In this document: positions 25,386 to 35,899 of the stretch, in pieces
Position numbering within the stretch: the first letter of the stretch is position 1
Layout: every line of letters starts with the position of its first letter
Assembly: GCA_947385775.1 (NCBI GenBank)
Contig: CANDMI010000001.1
Location: forward strand, 62,001-126,000
From: an uncultured Eubacterium sp.
GTDB taxonomy: Bacteria; Bacillota; Clostridia; Lachnospirales; Lachnospiraceae
Length of the DNA stretch: 64,000 nt
Direction of reading: 5' to 3'
Program-made: the position numbers and the translations under genes
The notes under the pieces: model-generated
Seen by the model: the letters and a program-made list of their open reading frames with translations, nothing else
Told to the model about the DNA's origin: nothing
Databases searched by the model: none

Positions 25386-27152
25386 TTATTTTGCAAACTG
25401 GCTGTTATAAAGCGTCGCGTAAAAGCCTTTTTTGGCAAGCAATTGTGAATGCGCGCCCTGTTCGATGATCTGCCCGTCCTTCATGACTAAGATCACGTCC
25501 GCGCCTTCGATCGTCGAAAGCCTGTGCGCCACAATAAAACTTGTCCTGCCCCGCATCATTACGGCAAAGGCATTTTGGATCTTCATTTCCGTACGCGTAT
25601 CGATTGAAGAGGTCGCTTCGTCTAAGATCAGCATTGGCGGCAGGCTAAGCATGACGCGCGCGATGCACAAAAGCTGCTTTTGCCCCTGCGACAGGTTTCC
25701 GCCGTCCTCCGTAATCTGCGTATCGTAGCCATCCGGCAGTCTTTTAATAAAGCTATGGGCATGGGCCGCCTTTGCCGCCTGTTCCATTTCCTCACGGGAC
25801 GCGTCCGGCTTTCCCATACAGATATTTTCCCGCACCGTGCCGCTTCGCAGCCAGGTTTCTTGCAACACCATGCCATAGGACGCTCTTAAACTCTCCCTTT
25901 TGATATCCCGGATATCCGTGCCGCTTACAAAAATCGCCCCTGCGTCAACGTCATAAAAACGCATCAAAAGATTGATCAGCGTGGTTTTCCCGCATCCGGT
26001 CGGCCCTACGATCGCAACCCGCTGCCCCGGACGCACCTTTAAATCAAAATCCTCAATTAATTTTTTATTTTCGGTGTAAGAAAAGCTTACATGCGAAAGC
26101 GTAACGCTACCGTCCGCATCCGTAAGCGTCCGCGCGTCCGCCTTATCCGGTTCCTGCGGCTTTTCCTCGATAAATTCAAACACCCTGGCCGCGCAGGCAA
26201 GCGCGTTTTGCAATTCTGTGATCACGCCGGATATTTCGTTAAAAGGCTTTGTATACTGGTTGGCATAGCTTAAAAAACAGGAAAGCTGCCCGACGCTCAA
26301 CCGTCCGCCGATCGCGGCCATTGCGCCAAAAATGCCTACCCCGGTATATACCAGGCTGTTGACAAACCGGGTGGACGGATTTGTGATAGAGGAAAAAAAG
26401 ATCGCCCGAAGGGAATATTTTTCAAGGTCCGCGTTGATATCGTCAAACCGCTCTAATACGTTTTTCCCCTGTCCAAACGCCTGCACGACCTTTTGGTTTC
26501 CCACCATTTCATCGACCAAAGCCGTCTGCATCCCACGGCTTTTGGACTGGCGCTGGAACATCTGATACGTATTTTTCGCGATAAACGCCGCTACAAATAA
26601 AGACACCGGAGTGACCACGACTACGACCGCCGTGATCGCCACATTTACCGAAAGCATAAAGCCAAGCGTGCCGATAATTGTTAAAACGCCCGTAAACAAT
26701 TGCGTAAAACCCATTAATAACCCGTCCGCGAACTGGTCTACATCCGTGATCAAGCGGCTTGCGATCTCTCCCGTAGAATGCGCGTCTAAATATTTTAGCG
26801 GCAAGATTTCCAGCTTTCGAAACGCCTTATGGCGGATATCCCGCACGACCTGGTAGGTGATCTGGTTATTGATCACATTCATCAGCCATTGGGCGAGAGC
26901 CGTTACAGCGATCAAGATCGCGGCCCTTTTTAAAATCATCCGAATGCCCGCAAAATCAACCGCCCCTTTTGCCAGGATCAGATCTACCGCATCGCCGATC
27001 AAAATCGGAAAATACAGCGACGCAAACACGCTGACCGCCGCAAATAATAAGGACAGCAATACTAAAATCCAGTACTTACGTATATAGACAAGGATCTTTT
27101 TTAAGGTCTGCATCCCCTTTTTCGGGGAGCCATTTTCATATGCCCCTTTCAT
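25386..27152 (-). CDS. ABC exporter half-transporter, catalytic-site subunit
   Basis: A 588-residue type IV ABC exporter: six TM helices in the first ~310 residues, then a nucleotide-binding domain with Walker A GPTGCGKTT, Walker B MLILDEATSSID with the catalytic Glu, and H-loop VAHRLST. Its signature is NLSQGQKQ instead of LSGGQ. It overlaps the upstream half-transporter by 4 bases (ATGA) and clearly forms a heterodimer with it, in the style of LmrCD/BmrCD/TM287-288. The substrate may be drug-like molecules, lipids or peptides. The stop codon lies 3 bases from a long palindrome. Confidence 0.9.
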   Translation of the reverse strand: MKGAYENGSPKKGMQTLKKILVYIRKYWILVLLSLLFAAVSVFASLYFPILIGDAVDLILAKGAVDFAGIRMILKRAAILIAVTALAQWLMNVINNQITYQVVRDIRHKAFRKLEILPLKYLDAHSTGEIASRLITDVDQFADGLLMGFTQLFTGVLTIIGTLGFMLSVNVAITAVVVVVTPVSLFVAAFIAKNTYQMFQRQSKSRGMQTALVDEMVGNQKVVQAFGQGKNVLERFDDINADLEKYSLRAIFFSSITNPSTRFVNSLVYTGVGIFGAMAAIGGRLSVGQLSCFLSYANQYTKPFNEISGVITELQNALACAARVFEFIEEKPQEPDKADARTLTDADGSVTLSHVSFSYTENKKLIEDFDLKVRPGQRVAIVGPTGCGKTTLINLLMRFYDVDAGAIFVSGTDIRDIKRESLRASYGMVLQETWLRSGTVRENICMGKPDASREEMEQAAKAAHAHSFIKRLPDGYDTQITEDGGNLSQGQKQLLCIARVMLSLPPMLILDEATSSIDTRTEMKIQNAFAVMMRGRTSFIVAHRLSTIEGADVILVMKDGQIIEQGAHSQLLAKKGFYATLYNSQFAK

Positions 27153-28918
27153 GGCGCTTCCCCCTTTCGAAACTGGGATGCGTAGATCTCCTGATAAACG
27201 CCGCAGGTTTCTAGCAATTCCTCATGCGTTCCAACGCCCGCCGCCTTTCCGTCGTCTAACACGACAATAAAGTCCGCCGACTGCACGGAAGAAGTCCTTT
27301 GCGACACGATGATCACCGTCGGGTCATAATCCAGCTCCCGCAGGGATTTTCGAAGCTTCGCGTCCGTCGCATAGTCAAGCGCGCTGGCGCTGTCGTCCAA
27401 GATCAAAATTTCCGGCTTTCTGACCAGCGCCCTAGCGATCGTAAGCCGCTGGCGCTGTCCGCCGGAAAAGTTTCTTCCGCCCTGCTCCACCGGCTCGTCC
27501 AAGCCAAGCTCTTTTGATAAAATAACGTCCTTTGCCTGGGCGGACGCAGCAGCCGCCAAAAGCTGCGCGTCATTTGCATCCCCGTTGCCCCATTTTAAAT
27601 TATCCCGTATCGTCCCCTGGAACAATACCGCTTTTTGCATGACAATGCCGATCTTGCTTCGAAGGGAATCGATCTCGTCTTGCGTCTGATAGCTGCGCAC
27701 GTCGACTCCGTTTACCTTTACGCTTCCTTTTGTAACGTCATAAAACCTTGGGATCAAATGAACCAGCGTGCTTTTCCCGGAGCCTGTGCCTCCTATGATG
27801 CCGACGGTCTGCCCCTTTTTTATCTTCAGATTTATATCGCTGATCGCGCTTTCCCCGGACTTATGGTAGGACATGCTGACATCCGAAAATTCCACAGAAT
27901 ATAAATCCGAATTTAATTCTGAATTTAATTTTCTATTTTGCTGTTCTTTTGAAAATTCACCATATTCCTCCATCCCCTCTTCCACTTCAAGGATGTCCGA
28001 CACGCGCTTGCCGCAGGCAATGGCTTTGGTCACGCTTACGATTAGATTGGCAAGCTTGATAAGCTCCACTAAGATCTGGGACATATAATTTACAAGCGCG
28101 ACCACTTCCCCCTGGGTAATGTAGCCCGTGTCCACGCGCACCGCCCCGGTCCAGACCAGCGCAAGCGTCGCCAGATTGATAATGATATAGGTAAGGGGGT
28201 TTGTCAGCGCGGAAATCCGCCCGACATACTGCTGCCCGCGGTTTAGCGTCTGGTTTTTTTCATCAAAATTTCGGATCTCCTCTTTTTCCATATGAAACGC
28301 CCGGATGACCCGAACGCCCGTTAAGTTTTCCCTGACAAGCGCCATAATGCCATCCAGCGCGCCCTGCACCTTTTTATAAAGCGGGATGCTTACGCACATC
28401 ACGCCAAATACCACATGGGATAAAAGCGGTATCGCCACGACAAAAATAAGCGCCGCCTTTACATCCACGGTAAACGCCATAACCATCGCGCCAAACACGA
28501 TAAACGGCGAGCGCAAAAACAGACGTAAAAACAGGTTTATGCCCGCCTGCACCTGGTTAATGTCGCTTGTCATGCGCGTCACGAGCGTGGAAGCTCCAAT
28601 CTGATCCATCTTAGAAAAGGACAGCTTTTGGATATGGGAAAACATCGTATGCCTAAGCTTTGTAGCCATGCCTACCGCAGCCTTTGCCGCAAAAAACTGC
28701 GCCGTCAAAGAGCAGGCAAGCCCGATCACGCCAAGCGCGATAAGAACCATGCACATGCGGATCACGTACGCCTTATCTCCGTTTGCGATGCCCACATCGA
28801 TGACCGCCGCCATCACAAGCGGCACCGCCAGCTCAAACGCCGCCTCCAGCATTTTAAACGCCGGAGCCAAAATACTCTCTTTCTTATAATCGCTTAAAAA
28901 AGATAAAATCGTTTTCAT
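27149..28918 (-). CDS. ABC exporter half-transporter, degenerate-site subunit
   Basis: A 589-residue partner of the next gene. Six TM helices, then Walker A GGTGSGKST, signature FSGGQRQR, Walker B ILILDDSASALD where Asp replaces the catalytic Glu, and VSQRTSS where Gln replaces the H-loop His. These two substitutions mark the degenerate site typical of heterodimeric exporters. The TMD-NBD linker contains an Asn/Ser/Leu repeat (LNSELNSDLYS) from A/T-rich DNA. The gene starts 3 bases after the stop of the PrsA-like lipoprotein gene, so the three genes form one transcription unit. Confidence 0.9.
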   Translation of the reverse strand: MKTILSFLSDYKKESILAPAFKMLEAAFELAVPLVMAAVIDVGIANGDKAYVIRMCMVLIALGVIGLACSLTAQFFAAKAAVGMATKLRHTMFSHIQKLSFSKMDQIGASTLVTRMTSDINQVQAGINLFLRLFLRSPFIVFGAMVMAFTVDVKAALIFVVAIPLLSHVVFGVMCVSIPLYKKVQGALDGIMALVRENLTGVRVIRAFHMEKEEIRNFDEKNQTLNRGQQYVGRISALTNPLTYIIINLATLALVWTGAVRVDTGYITQGEVVALVNYMSQILVELIKLANLIVSVTKAIACGKRVSDILEVEEGMEEYGEFSKEQQNRKLNSELNSDLYSVEFSDVSMSYHKSGESAISDINLKIKKGQTVGIIGGTGSGKSTLVHLIPRFYDVTKGSVKVNGVDVRSYQTQDEIDSLRSKIGIVMQKAVLFQGTIRDNLKWGNGDANDAQLLAAAASAQAKDVILSKELGLDEPVEQGGRNFSGGQRQRLTIARALVRKPEILILDDSASALDYATDAKLRKSLRELDYDPTVIIVSQRTSSVQSADFIVVLDDGKAAGVGTHEELLETCGVYQEIYASQFRKGEAP

Positions 28919-28921
28919 GTC

Positions 28922-30196
28922 TTATTCCGCCGCAGTATTTTCCGTTCCAGCTTCATCTCCCGCTGTTGTATTTTCCGTTCCGGCTGTCGTGTCCTGCGTT
29001 CCAGTTGTTGTATCCTCTGCCCCCGCTGTCGTGTCCTGCGTTCCAGTTGTTGTATCCTCTGCCCCCGCTGTCGTGTCCTGCGTTCCAGATTCATTTCCAG
29101 TTGTTGTATCTCCTGCGCCTGACGCGTCATCTGTCGTAGTCTGCGCCTGTTTTACGGTATAGAGCTCGTCGAAATGAACCTTGTCCCATTCTTTCTCGTT
29201 AATTTCCCACTTGCACTTTTCTTTGTATCCTTCTATTACTTCATTGTATTTTTCTGTGCGCCTTTTGGATAAGATCGACTCTTTTTTCGTCTTTGCCGCT
29301 TCCTTATCGTCTGTGGAATCCATATGGATGACATAATAAGCTACGTCAGATTCCGCAAGGGTGTTTAAAAACTGTCCTTCCTTTAGCTCGTCCGCCGCCT
29401 TTAACACCGCCTGGTCCATGCTTGTGGTGTTTTCATCCTTTTTTAAGTCCCCTTCCCCATAAGAGCAGGTATTAACCGTATAGCCTTCTTTTTCCGCCGC
29501 GACGGACAGATCGTTTGCCACCGCGTCTAAAAACGCCTGCGCTTTTTGCTTTGCCGCTTCCTCCGCGTCCTGTGTCTTATCCTCGTCACTATCGTCCGTT
29601 AATGTATCGTCATCCGTCTGGGTGTCCGCGCTTGGGCTTTTATCAAACATTACATAACTGAATGTCTTTTGCGCACACTCCTTCTCGCTGACGTTTGTGT
29701 CAATGCCCGCTTCGATCGCCGCGCGCATCTTCGTCTGGATCTTACGCAGGCGCAGCATTTCCTCTACAGTCTGCTGCGTCGCGCCCATGACTTTTGCGGC
29801 GGCCTCGCTGTTATCCGTTAAAAACTGCGTCGCCGCAGCCGTGATCGCCTGCTTTTCCTCGTCGGTCAGCGCCACTTCATAATCTGTCGCGTGGGCGTCC
29901 AAAAGGTAATATTCCTGCAAATCCTCCATCACGCTTTTTTTCACCGAGTCCGTCATCGTCGTCCCGTCCCCGGAATCCTTATCCCACATATCCTCCCCAT
30001 AATAAGCCAGCAGGGAAGAATCCATTAAAACCGCCTGATATTGCGCCATAAAATTGGCAGTCCCCATCGAGATCTCTTTTCCATCGAGAGTTGCCGCGAC
30101 CGCCTGCGCGTTTACCTGCTTTCCACAGCCAGCTGTCGCAAAAGCCGGCAGCAGAACCGCTGAAAGCAGCACACATACTATTTTTTTCAATTTCAT
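28922..30196 (-). CDS. PrsA/SurA-like foldase lipoprotein
   Basis: A 424-residue lipoprotein: signal peptide ending in ATAGC (Cys-24), a helical SurA/PrsA-type N-terminal chaperone region (30-190), an acidic linker (TQTDDDTLTDDSDED), a shortened parvulin-like region around 215-330, and a Thr/Glu/Gly-rich tail of ~80 residues with three 14-residue repeats (GTQDTTAGAEDTTT). The usual PPIase motifs are weak, so enzymatic activity is uncertain. AAGGAGG precedes the ATG. It lies 85 bases after mfd and directly before the two ABC half-transporters. Confidence 0.7.
   Translation of the reverse strand: MKLKKIVCVLLSAVLLPAFATAGCGKQVNAQAVAATLDGKEISMGTANFMAQYQAVLMDSSLLAYYGEDMWDKDSGDGTTMTDSVKKSVMEDLQEYYLLDAHATDYEVALTDEEKQAITAAATQFLTDNSEAAAKVMGATQQTVEEMLRLRKIQTKMRAAIEAGIDTNVSEKECAQKTFSYVMFDKSPSADTQTDDDTLTDDSDEDKTQDAEEAAKQKAQAFLDAVANDLSVAAEKEGYTVNTCSYGEGDLKKDENTTSMDQAVLKAADELKEGQFLNTLAESDVAYYVIHMDSTDDKEAAKTKKESILSKRRTEKYNEVIEGYKEKCKWEINEKEWDKVHFDELYTVKQAQTTTDDASGAGDTTTGNESGTQDTTAGAEDTTTGTQDTTAGAEDTTTGTQDTTAGTENTTAGDEAGTENTAAE
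28988..29087. repeat. 42-bp tandem repeats within the lipoprotein gene
   Basis: The unit beginning CGTGTCCTGCGTTCCAG recurs exactly at 28988, 29030 and 29072. The period is a multiple of three, so copy changes lengthen or shorten the protein tail by 14 residues without a frameshift. Confidence 0.9.
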
Positions 30197-30281
30197 GAAT
30201 CATTGCCTCCTTATTTTTATCACATTATAGTGCAAATATGCATGAACCGCAAGTTTTTTATGCACCCGCCATGGGGGCCGC

Positions 30282-33200
30282 TTATAACAGCAGCCCCTCC
30301 ATCGCGTCTACAAGCCGCGTGGACAGCGCTAACGCGTCCGCTTTCTTCTCGCGGCTGTTTTGCTTCATATTATATACAAACACCGGATTTTTCGCATTTG
30401 GCGTAAACGTAAGCTTTCCTTCCTGCTGCCTTACGATCTCCGGGATCTTTGCGGCGTCCAAAAGCGCCCGCTCGTACAGGATCAGGCGAAGCGTTTTGTC
30501 TTTTTGTGTAATCTCCTTTATATAAGCGCGATGCGCCCTGGCTTTAAGCTGCGCGATGCAAAGCAGGTTCTGCACGGATTTTGGCGGGTCGCCAAAGCGG
30601 TCGATCAGCTCCTCTGTCATCTCATCCGCTTCCTCCTGCGTCTGGATGCCCGCCACCCGTTTGTAAATATCCAGCTTTTGAAATTCATCCTGGATATAAG
30701 ATAACGGGATATACGCGTTCACATCCAGGTCGATCGATGTCTCAAACTCTTCCTCCGGCTGGATTCCTTTCGCCTGCTTGACCGCTTCGTTTAACATCTT
30801 ACAGTACAGGTCATACCCGACGGCTTCCATATGCCCGCTTTGCTGGGCGCCAAGCAGGTTTCCCGCGCCGCGGATCTCAAGGTCGCGCATTGCGATCTTA
30901 AAGCCGCTGCCCAGCTCCGTAAATTCCTTTATCGCCGCAAGCCGCTTTTCCGCGACTTCCTTTAGCATCTTATCCCGCTTATACAGCAAAAACGCATAGG
31001 CCGTCCGGTTGGAGCGCCCGACCCTTCCCCGCAGCTGGTACAGCTGGGACAGCCCCATATTATCCGCGTCCTGTATGATGATCGTATTGACATTCGAAAT
31101 ATCTAATCCTGTTTCAATAATCGTCGTCGATACCAGCACGTCAATCTCTCCATTGATAAACTGGTACATGATATTTTCCAGCTCCCGCTCTTTCATCTGC
31201 CCGTGGGCAAACGCGACGCTTGCGTCCGGCACAAGGGTCTGCACCTTTAGCGCCACATCCTCAATCTGGTTGACGCGGTTAAACACAAAATAAACCTGCC
31301 CGCCCCGGGCAAGCTCCCGCACAATGGCCTCCCGAATCATTTCCTCGTTGTATTCCATCACATAGGTCTGGATCGGCACCCGGTCTACCGGCGGCTCTTC
31401 CAAAACGCTCATATCCCGAATTCCGATCAGGCTCATATGCAGCGTTCTTGGGATCGGGGTCGCCGTTAACGTTAACACGTCCACCGTCGTTTTCAGCTTT
31501 TTGATCTTTTCTTTATGGGTCACGCCAAAGCGCTGCTCCTCGTCAATGACCAAAAGGCCCAGATCCTTGTAGGAAACGTCCTTTGACAACACCCGGTGCG
31601 TCCCGACTACGATGTCCACCAGCCCTTTTTTCACATTTTCTATCGTTTTTTTCTGTTGCGCGGACGTGCGAAAACGGCACAGCAGATCCACCGTGACCGG
31701 AAAATCCTGCATCCGCTGCACAAAATTATTGTATACCTGCTGCGCCAAAATCGTCGTCGGAGCCAGGTATACGACCTGCTTGCTCTCCTGCACCGCCTTA
31801 AACGCCGCGCGGATCGCGATTTCCGTCTTTCCGTATCCCACGTCCCCGCAAATGAGCCGGTCCATGATCTTCGGGCTTTCCATATCCCGTTTGGTCGCTT
31901 CAATGGCAAGCGTTTGATCTTCCGTTTCCTCAAACGGGAACAATTCTTCAAATTCTCTCTGCCATACGGTATCCGGGCCGTATACATACCCTTTATGGTT
32001 TTCCCTTGCGGCATAAAGCTGCACAAGCTCTCCCGCGATCTCCTTGACCGCCGTGCGCACTTTCGTCTTTGTCTTTTTCCATTCCGGGCTGCCAAGCGTA
32101 TTTAGCTTTGGCTTTCCCGCGTCGGAGCCGGCGTATTTTTGGATCATATCAAGCTGAGTCGCAAGTATATACAGCGTGCCGCCCTTGTCATATTCAATCT
32201 TAATATAATCTTTTGTAACGCCCTCCACTTCGATTTTATCCATGCCGCGGTAAATGCCAAGCCCATGGTTTTCATGCACGACATAGTCCCCGACATTTAA
32301 ATCCGAAAAACTGGCGATCTTTTCCCCTTCATAAACCCGCCGTCTTTTCTTTTTCTTTTTTTCCGTGCCAAAAATATCGCTTTCGGAAATGACGACAAAT
32401 TTTAAATACGGGTACTCATAGCCCTTTTTTACCTTGCCATATAAAACCATGACTTCCTGGGGCTTTACAATATGGTCATAATCCTGGGTATAAAACGCGT
32501 TCAGCCCTTCACCCGCTAAATCCTCCGCCAGCCTTTTTGCCCTCGTATTAGATCCAGATAATAAAATCACCTTATAATTTTTCTTTTTATACTGCTGCAA
32601 ATCCTTGATCAACAGTTCAAAGCTGTTGTTGTATGGATTTACCGTACGCGTTTGCACCGAATAGACTTTTTTTATGCGCAGATCCTGCACTTTCATTTCC
32701 AATGTCGCAAACGCTACGGTATGCAGGCTCTCAAGGCGGGCGAGTATCTCCTTTGCGCGGTAAAGCGTTTCCATCTGTCCCGGAAGGATATAGCCCTTTT
32801 CCAGCCGTTGCTCCATGCTTTCAATAAACTCTTTTTCCACGGCCTCTCCATGCTGCACGATATGGTTTGGCTCGTCTAAAATCACAAGCGTATGCGACAG
32901 GTCAAAGTAATCAAAAAAAGAAACCGTATCTTCAATAAAATAATTTAAAAAAACATCCATATTGGCATTCACGCCAAGCTGCATCACTTCTTCTATAAAA
33001 GCCTCTGTAGACTCCTTTAGCCTTGCGGCTTCCTCGGTTTTCATCCTCCTTCGCAGCTTTTCCACGGTCTGCCTTGCTTCCTCCTGGATACGCCGAATGC
33101 CTTTCTCTTTTTGCTCCTTTGTCAGTACAAACTCGTTTGTCGGATAGATCTTGATCTTATCCAGGTTTTCGATCGACCGCTGGCTTAACGCGTCAAAACT

Positions 33201-33812
33201 TCTGATAGAATCGATCTCATCTCCCCAAAGCTCGATCCGGTACGGGTTATCCTCCGTCAGCACATAAACGTCCAAAATCCCTCCGCGCACAGCAAACTGC
33301 CCCGGCGCCTCCACCTGGTAATTTCTTTCATATCCCATGAACGCCAAGTCCTTTTGTATCTGCGCCATATCCAAACGCGCGCCCGCCTCCAAAGTTCGGA
33401 TCACGGACAAAAACCCGTCCGGCGGCGCCATGCGGTTCATAAGCGCGTCAAAGGTCGTAACGACTGTGCAGCCCTGCCCGTCCGAAAGCAGCTTTAGCGT
33501 CTCCACCCGTTCTCTTTCCAGCTCATTGCCCCTGATATCCGACTGGTAAAATAAAATATCCTTCGAAGGAAAATAGCGGACAGACTTATCAAAAAAACGG
33601 TATTCCTCGCAAAATTCCCTTGCCCGCTGCTCCGTAAACGTAACGATCAGCCGGCTGTCCTTTTGATCGCCCAGCCAGTATGCCATATGCATCTTCTGGG
33701 AATCAATACAGCCAGCCAGCTCCCATACGCCTATTCTCGCCTCATCATGCAGCCTTTCTTTCAGTTCCCGAAATTCCAGCTGTGCCAAAAGCGGCTCTAT
33801 AAATGCATCCAT
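30282..33812 (-). CDS. mfd: Transcription-repair coupling factor Mfd
   Basis: A 1176-residue DNA translocase that removes RNA polymerase stalled at lesions and recruits UvrA. Order: UvrB-like N-terminal domains, RNA-polymerase-interacting CarD-like domain (about 500-570), superfamily 2 motor with [11 protein letters not shown] (Walker A), [10 protein letters not shown] (DEEQ box) and TATPIPRTL, the RecG-like TRG motif region, and the C-terminal D7 domain. The length is normal. AGGAG lies before the ATG at 33812. It follows pth by 17 bases as in Bacillus. Confidence 0.97.
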   Translation of the reverse strand: MDAFIEPLLAQLEFRELKERLHDEARIGVWELAGCIDSQKMHMAYWLGDQKDSRLIVTFTEQRAREFCEEYRFFDKSVRYFPSKDILFYQSDIRGNELERERVETLKLLSDGQGCTVVTTFDALMNRMAPPDGFLSVIRTLEAGARLDMAQIQKDLAFMGYERNYQVEAPGQFAVRGGILDVYVLTEDNPYRIELWGDEIDSIRSFDALSQRSIENLDKIKIYPTNEFVLTKEQKEKGIRRIQEEARQTVEKLRRRMKTEEAARLKESTEAFIEEVMQLGVNANMDVFLNYFIEDTVSFFDYFDLSHTLVILDEPNHIVQHGEAVEKEFIESMEQRLEKGYILPGQMETLYRAKEILARLESLHTVAFATLEMKVQDLRIKKVYSVQTRTVNPYNNSFELLIKDLQQYKKKNYKVILLSGSNTRAKRLAEDLAGEGLNAFYTQDYDHIVKPQEVMVLYGKVKKGYEYPYLKFVVISESDIFGTEKKKKKRRRVYEGEKIASFSDLNVGDYVVHENHGLGIYRGMDKIEVEGVTKDYIKIEYDKGGTLYILATQLDMIQKYAGSDAGKPKLNTLGSPEWKKTKTKVRTAVKEIAGELVQLYAARENHKGYVYGPDTVWQREFEELFPFEETEDQTLAIEATKRDMESPKIMDRLICGDVGYGKTEIAIRAAFKAVQESKQVVYLAPTTILAQQVYNNFVQRMQDFPVTVDLLCRFRTSAQQKKTIENVKKGLVDIVVGTHRVLSKDVSYKDLGLLVIDEEQRFGVTHKEKIKKLKTTVDVLTLTATPIPRTLHMSLIGIRDMSVLEEPPVDRVPIQTYVMEYNEEMIREAIVRELARGGQVYFVFNRVNQIEDVALKVQTLVPDASVAFAHGQMKERELENIMYQFINGEIDVLVSTTIIETGLDISNVNTIIIQDADNMGLSQLYQLRGRVGRSNRTAYAFLLYKRDKMLKEVAEKRLAAIKEFTELGSGFKIAMRDLEIRGAGNLLGAQQSGHMEAVGYDLYCKMLNEAVKQAKGIQPEEEFETSIDLDVNAYIPLSYIQDEFQKLDIYKRVAGIQTQEEADEMTEELIDRFGDPPKSVQNLLCIAQLKARAHRAYIKEITQKDKTLRLILYERALLDAAKIPEIVRQQEGKLTFTPNAKNPVFVYNMKQNSREKKADALALSTRLVDAMEGLLL

Positions 33813-33829
33813 ATGACTCCTGTCCCCTT

Positions 33830-34411
33830 TTACTCTTTCCTGTTTTTTTTCTGATTATAACGGTTCATCGCCCCTTCAATGTCTCCAGACACGATCGCCT
33901 CTGCCGCCCCCACCGCGTCTGATATCGCCTGCTCTATCAGCTCACGCTCCTCATCCGAAAACCGGCTAAGCACATAGTCCGCAAGATCCCAGTGCGGCGG
34001 CTTTGCTCCGACCCCGATCTTTATGCGGAAAAATTCCTGGGTTCCAAGATCTTCGATGATGCTTTTGATCCCGTTATGCCCTCCCGCGCTGCCTTTTTTT
34101 CGAATCCTCAAATTTCCAGGCTCTAAACTGATATCGTCATAGACCGCCAAAAACTCAAAGGCCGGATCTAATTTATAAAAGCGGATAAGCTCCCCTATCG
34201 CTTCCCCGCTAAGGTTCATATAGGTCATAGGCTTTACAAGCAAAACCTTTTGACCTGATAGAAAGCCGCTCCCGACAAGCGCGCGAAATTTTGACTCTGA
34301 CAGGGAAATCCCGTGTTTCTTAGCCAGAGCGCCTATCGTGTCAAATCCAACGTTATGCCTTGTTTTATCATACTTTGGGCCGGGGTTGCCCAATCCCGCT
34401 ATCAATATCAT
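33830..34411 (-). CDS. pth: Peptidyl-tRNA hydrolase
   Basis: A 193-residue enzyme that frees tRNA from prematurely released peptidyl-tRNA. Near the N terminus GLGNPGPKYDKTRHNVGF contains the catalytic His-19 and Asn-9; the second motif KPMTYMNLSGEA and GGHNGIKSI also fit. It is complete and of normal length. GGAG precedes the ATG. First gene of the pth-mfd run, divergent from the M23 gene. Confidence 0.96.
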   Translation of the reverse strand: MILIAGLGNPGPKYDKTRHNVGFDTIGALAKKHGISLSESKFRALVGSGFLSGQKVLLVKPMTYMNLSGEAIGELIRFYKLDPAFEFLAVYDDISLEPGNLRIRKKGSAGGHNGIKSIIEDLGTQEFFRIKIGVGAKPPHWDLADYVLSRFSDEERELIEQAISDAVGAAEAIVSGDIEGAMNRYNQKKNRKE

Positions 34412-34543
34412 CTGTCTTGCTCCATTCTTATATTCCGTTTATCCTTACCCTAGTTTACATTATTTTTCCGCATTTGTCATCTTTTAAAATCAATTTCATA
34501 TACATATTCCAAGTATGCGATCGCTTTTTGTATGGTTGAGCCA

Positions 34544-35698
34544 ATGAAACGATTTTTATCCAAACAGTTTTTATCCAAACAGTTTTTTTCCAAGCAGTTT
34601 TTTTCCAAGCAGTTTTTTTCCAGGCGCGCCGTTTGTGTTTTCCTTGTCCTCCTTCTTGGAACCCCCGCCGCGCTTTTTTATCAAAGCTTAAAACCTTCCG
34701 GCGCCGCCCCCTATTCAGACAGCCCGGCAAATGCAAGCGCAGACTTTATGGAATCCGGTTTTAAGGAATCTGATTATATCAAATGGGTCGATTTTAAAGT
34801 GACAAGCGCCGCTATGAGCGACGCGTGCCAGTATGACGTCAAAGCGCATGAAGCGGGCATAAAGCTTGACTGGATCTGCCTGCTTGCGGCGCTCGGCGTA
34901 AAATACGGCGGGGATTTTAAAAACTATAAAAAATCCGATATGGACGCTCTCGCGCAGCCCATCTTAAATAAGGAAGCGACTATGGAAGAGCTTGCCAAAA
35001 CAAAATACTACGGCTACTACAACCAGGCTTACCACGCCGTATTAGGCGGCATGCTGGGAGAATACGAAAGCGACGGGAAAAAATTCTATGGCTTAAAGGC
35101 ATTTTCCCCGATCGCAAAAGGCTTCCCTTATTCGGATTACGACGACTTTGGCGCATCCAGGTCTTTTGGCTTTCGCAGGCAGCACCTGGGCCACGATATG
35201 ATGGGGCAGATCGGCACGCCGATCATCGCGGTGGAATCCGGTTACGTGGAATGCCTTGGCTGGAACCGTTACGGCGGCTGGCGCATCGGCATCCGCAGCT
35301 TTGATAAAAAACGCTATTATTATTATGCCCACCTTCGTCAGGATTTCCCGTACTGCAAGTCCTTAAAATGTGGCAGCGTCGTCACCGCCGGAGACGTGAT
35401 TGGCTATATGGGCCATACCGGATACAGCGATAAGGAAAATGTAAACAATATCGACATCATCCACCTGCACTTTGGTATGCAGCTGATATTTGACGAATCC
35501 CAAAAAGACGGGAATAACGAAATCTGGATCAGCTGTTATGAGCTTGCGCGCTTTTTATCCCAAAACCGGAGCGAAGTCGCAAAGGAGGAATCTACGAAAG
35601 AATGGCGGCGCACAATACCTATGGTTGACCCGGCGGTGGGCGCATTTGAAAAAAACCGGAAAAATCCGAACAGCCTGGCAAAACCAGGCAAAAACTAG
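34544..35698 (+). CDS. M23 (LytM-type) metallopeptidase, membrane-anchored
   Basis: A 384-residue exported cell-wall peptidase. A basic N-terminal stretch is built from five copies of [FL][LF]SKQ, then one TM segment (about 32-50), then an extracellular region and a C-terminal M23 domain with zinc ligands in HLGHD and HLHFG. Such proteins cut peptide bridges or act as SpoIIQ/DipM-like activators; the presence of both ligand motifs suggests activity. The ATG at 34544 has a weak GGTTGAG upstream; the ATG at 34532 is an alternative. It is a lone plus-strand gene inserted between pth and spoVG, both minus. Confidence 0.82.
   Translation: MKRFLSKQFLSKQFFSKQFFSKQFFSRRAVCVFLVLLLGTPAALFYQSLKPSGAAPYSDSPANASADFMESGFKESDYIKWVDFKVTSAAMSDACQYDVKAHEAGIKLDWICLLAALGVKYGGDFKNYKKSDMDALAQPILNKEATMEELAKTKYYGYYNQAYHAVLGGMLGEYESDGKKFYGLKAFSPIAKGFPYSDYDDFGASRSFGFRRQHLGHDMMGQIGTPIIAVESGYVECLGWNRYGGWRIGIRSFDKKRYYYYAHLRQDFPYCKSLKCGSVVTAGDVIGYMGHTGYSDKENVNNIDIIHLHFGMQLIFDESQKDGNNEIWISCYELARFLSQNRSEVAKEESTKEWRRTIPMVDPAVGAFEKNRKNPNSLAKPGKN
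34550..34624. repeat. five tandem 15-bp repeats at the M23 gene start
   Basis: Units CAGTTTTTATCCAAA / CAGTTTTTTTCCAAG run head to tail. Each adds one FFSKQ pentapeptide. The unit is a multiple of three, so copy changes stay in frame, but the T5-T7 runs inside units could also cause frameshifts. Confidence 0.9.
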
Positions 35699-35730
35699 AA
35701 AAGCTGTCATGCAGCATGCGCCATGACAGC
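35690..35730 (-). terminator. terminator of spoVG (and possibly the M23 gene)
   Basis: GCTGTCATG (35703-35711) pairs with CATGACAGC (35722-35730); on the minus strand TTTTCTAGTTTT follows. An additional small inverted repeat CGTTAC/GTAACG lies at 35825-35857 nearer spoVG. Confidence 0.65.
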
Positions 35731-35899
35731 CTATTAACAGATACATTTTAAGACTTTTTTCATACGGCTGGCGAGACATATACGCAAGCCGTATCAACTG
35801 TACATTAGACTATAACCAGAACGAGCGTTACCTTCCGCTTACGCTTCCAGTAACGAGCCGTCATAATATCAATTTTGCCAAACTTCCGCTTCGCGCCAG

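Noticed and set aside
28917..29162. 81-codon plus-strand frame of Val/Pro/Ser repeats
   Set aside because: Mirror of the 42-bp repeats in the lipoprotein gene; any frame across such repeats stays open.
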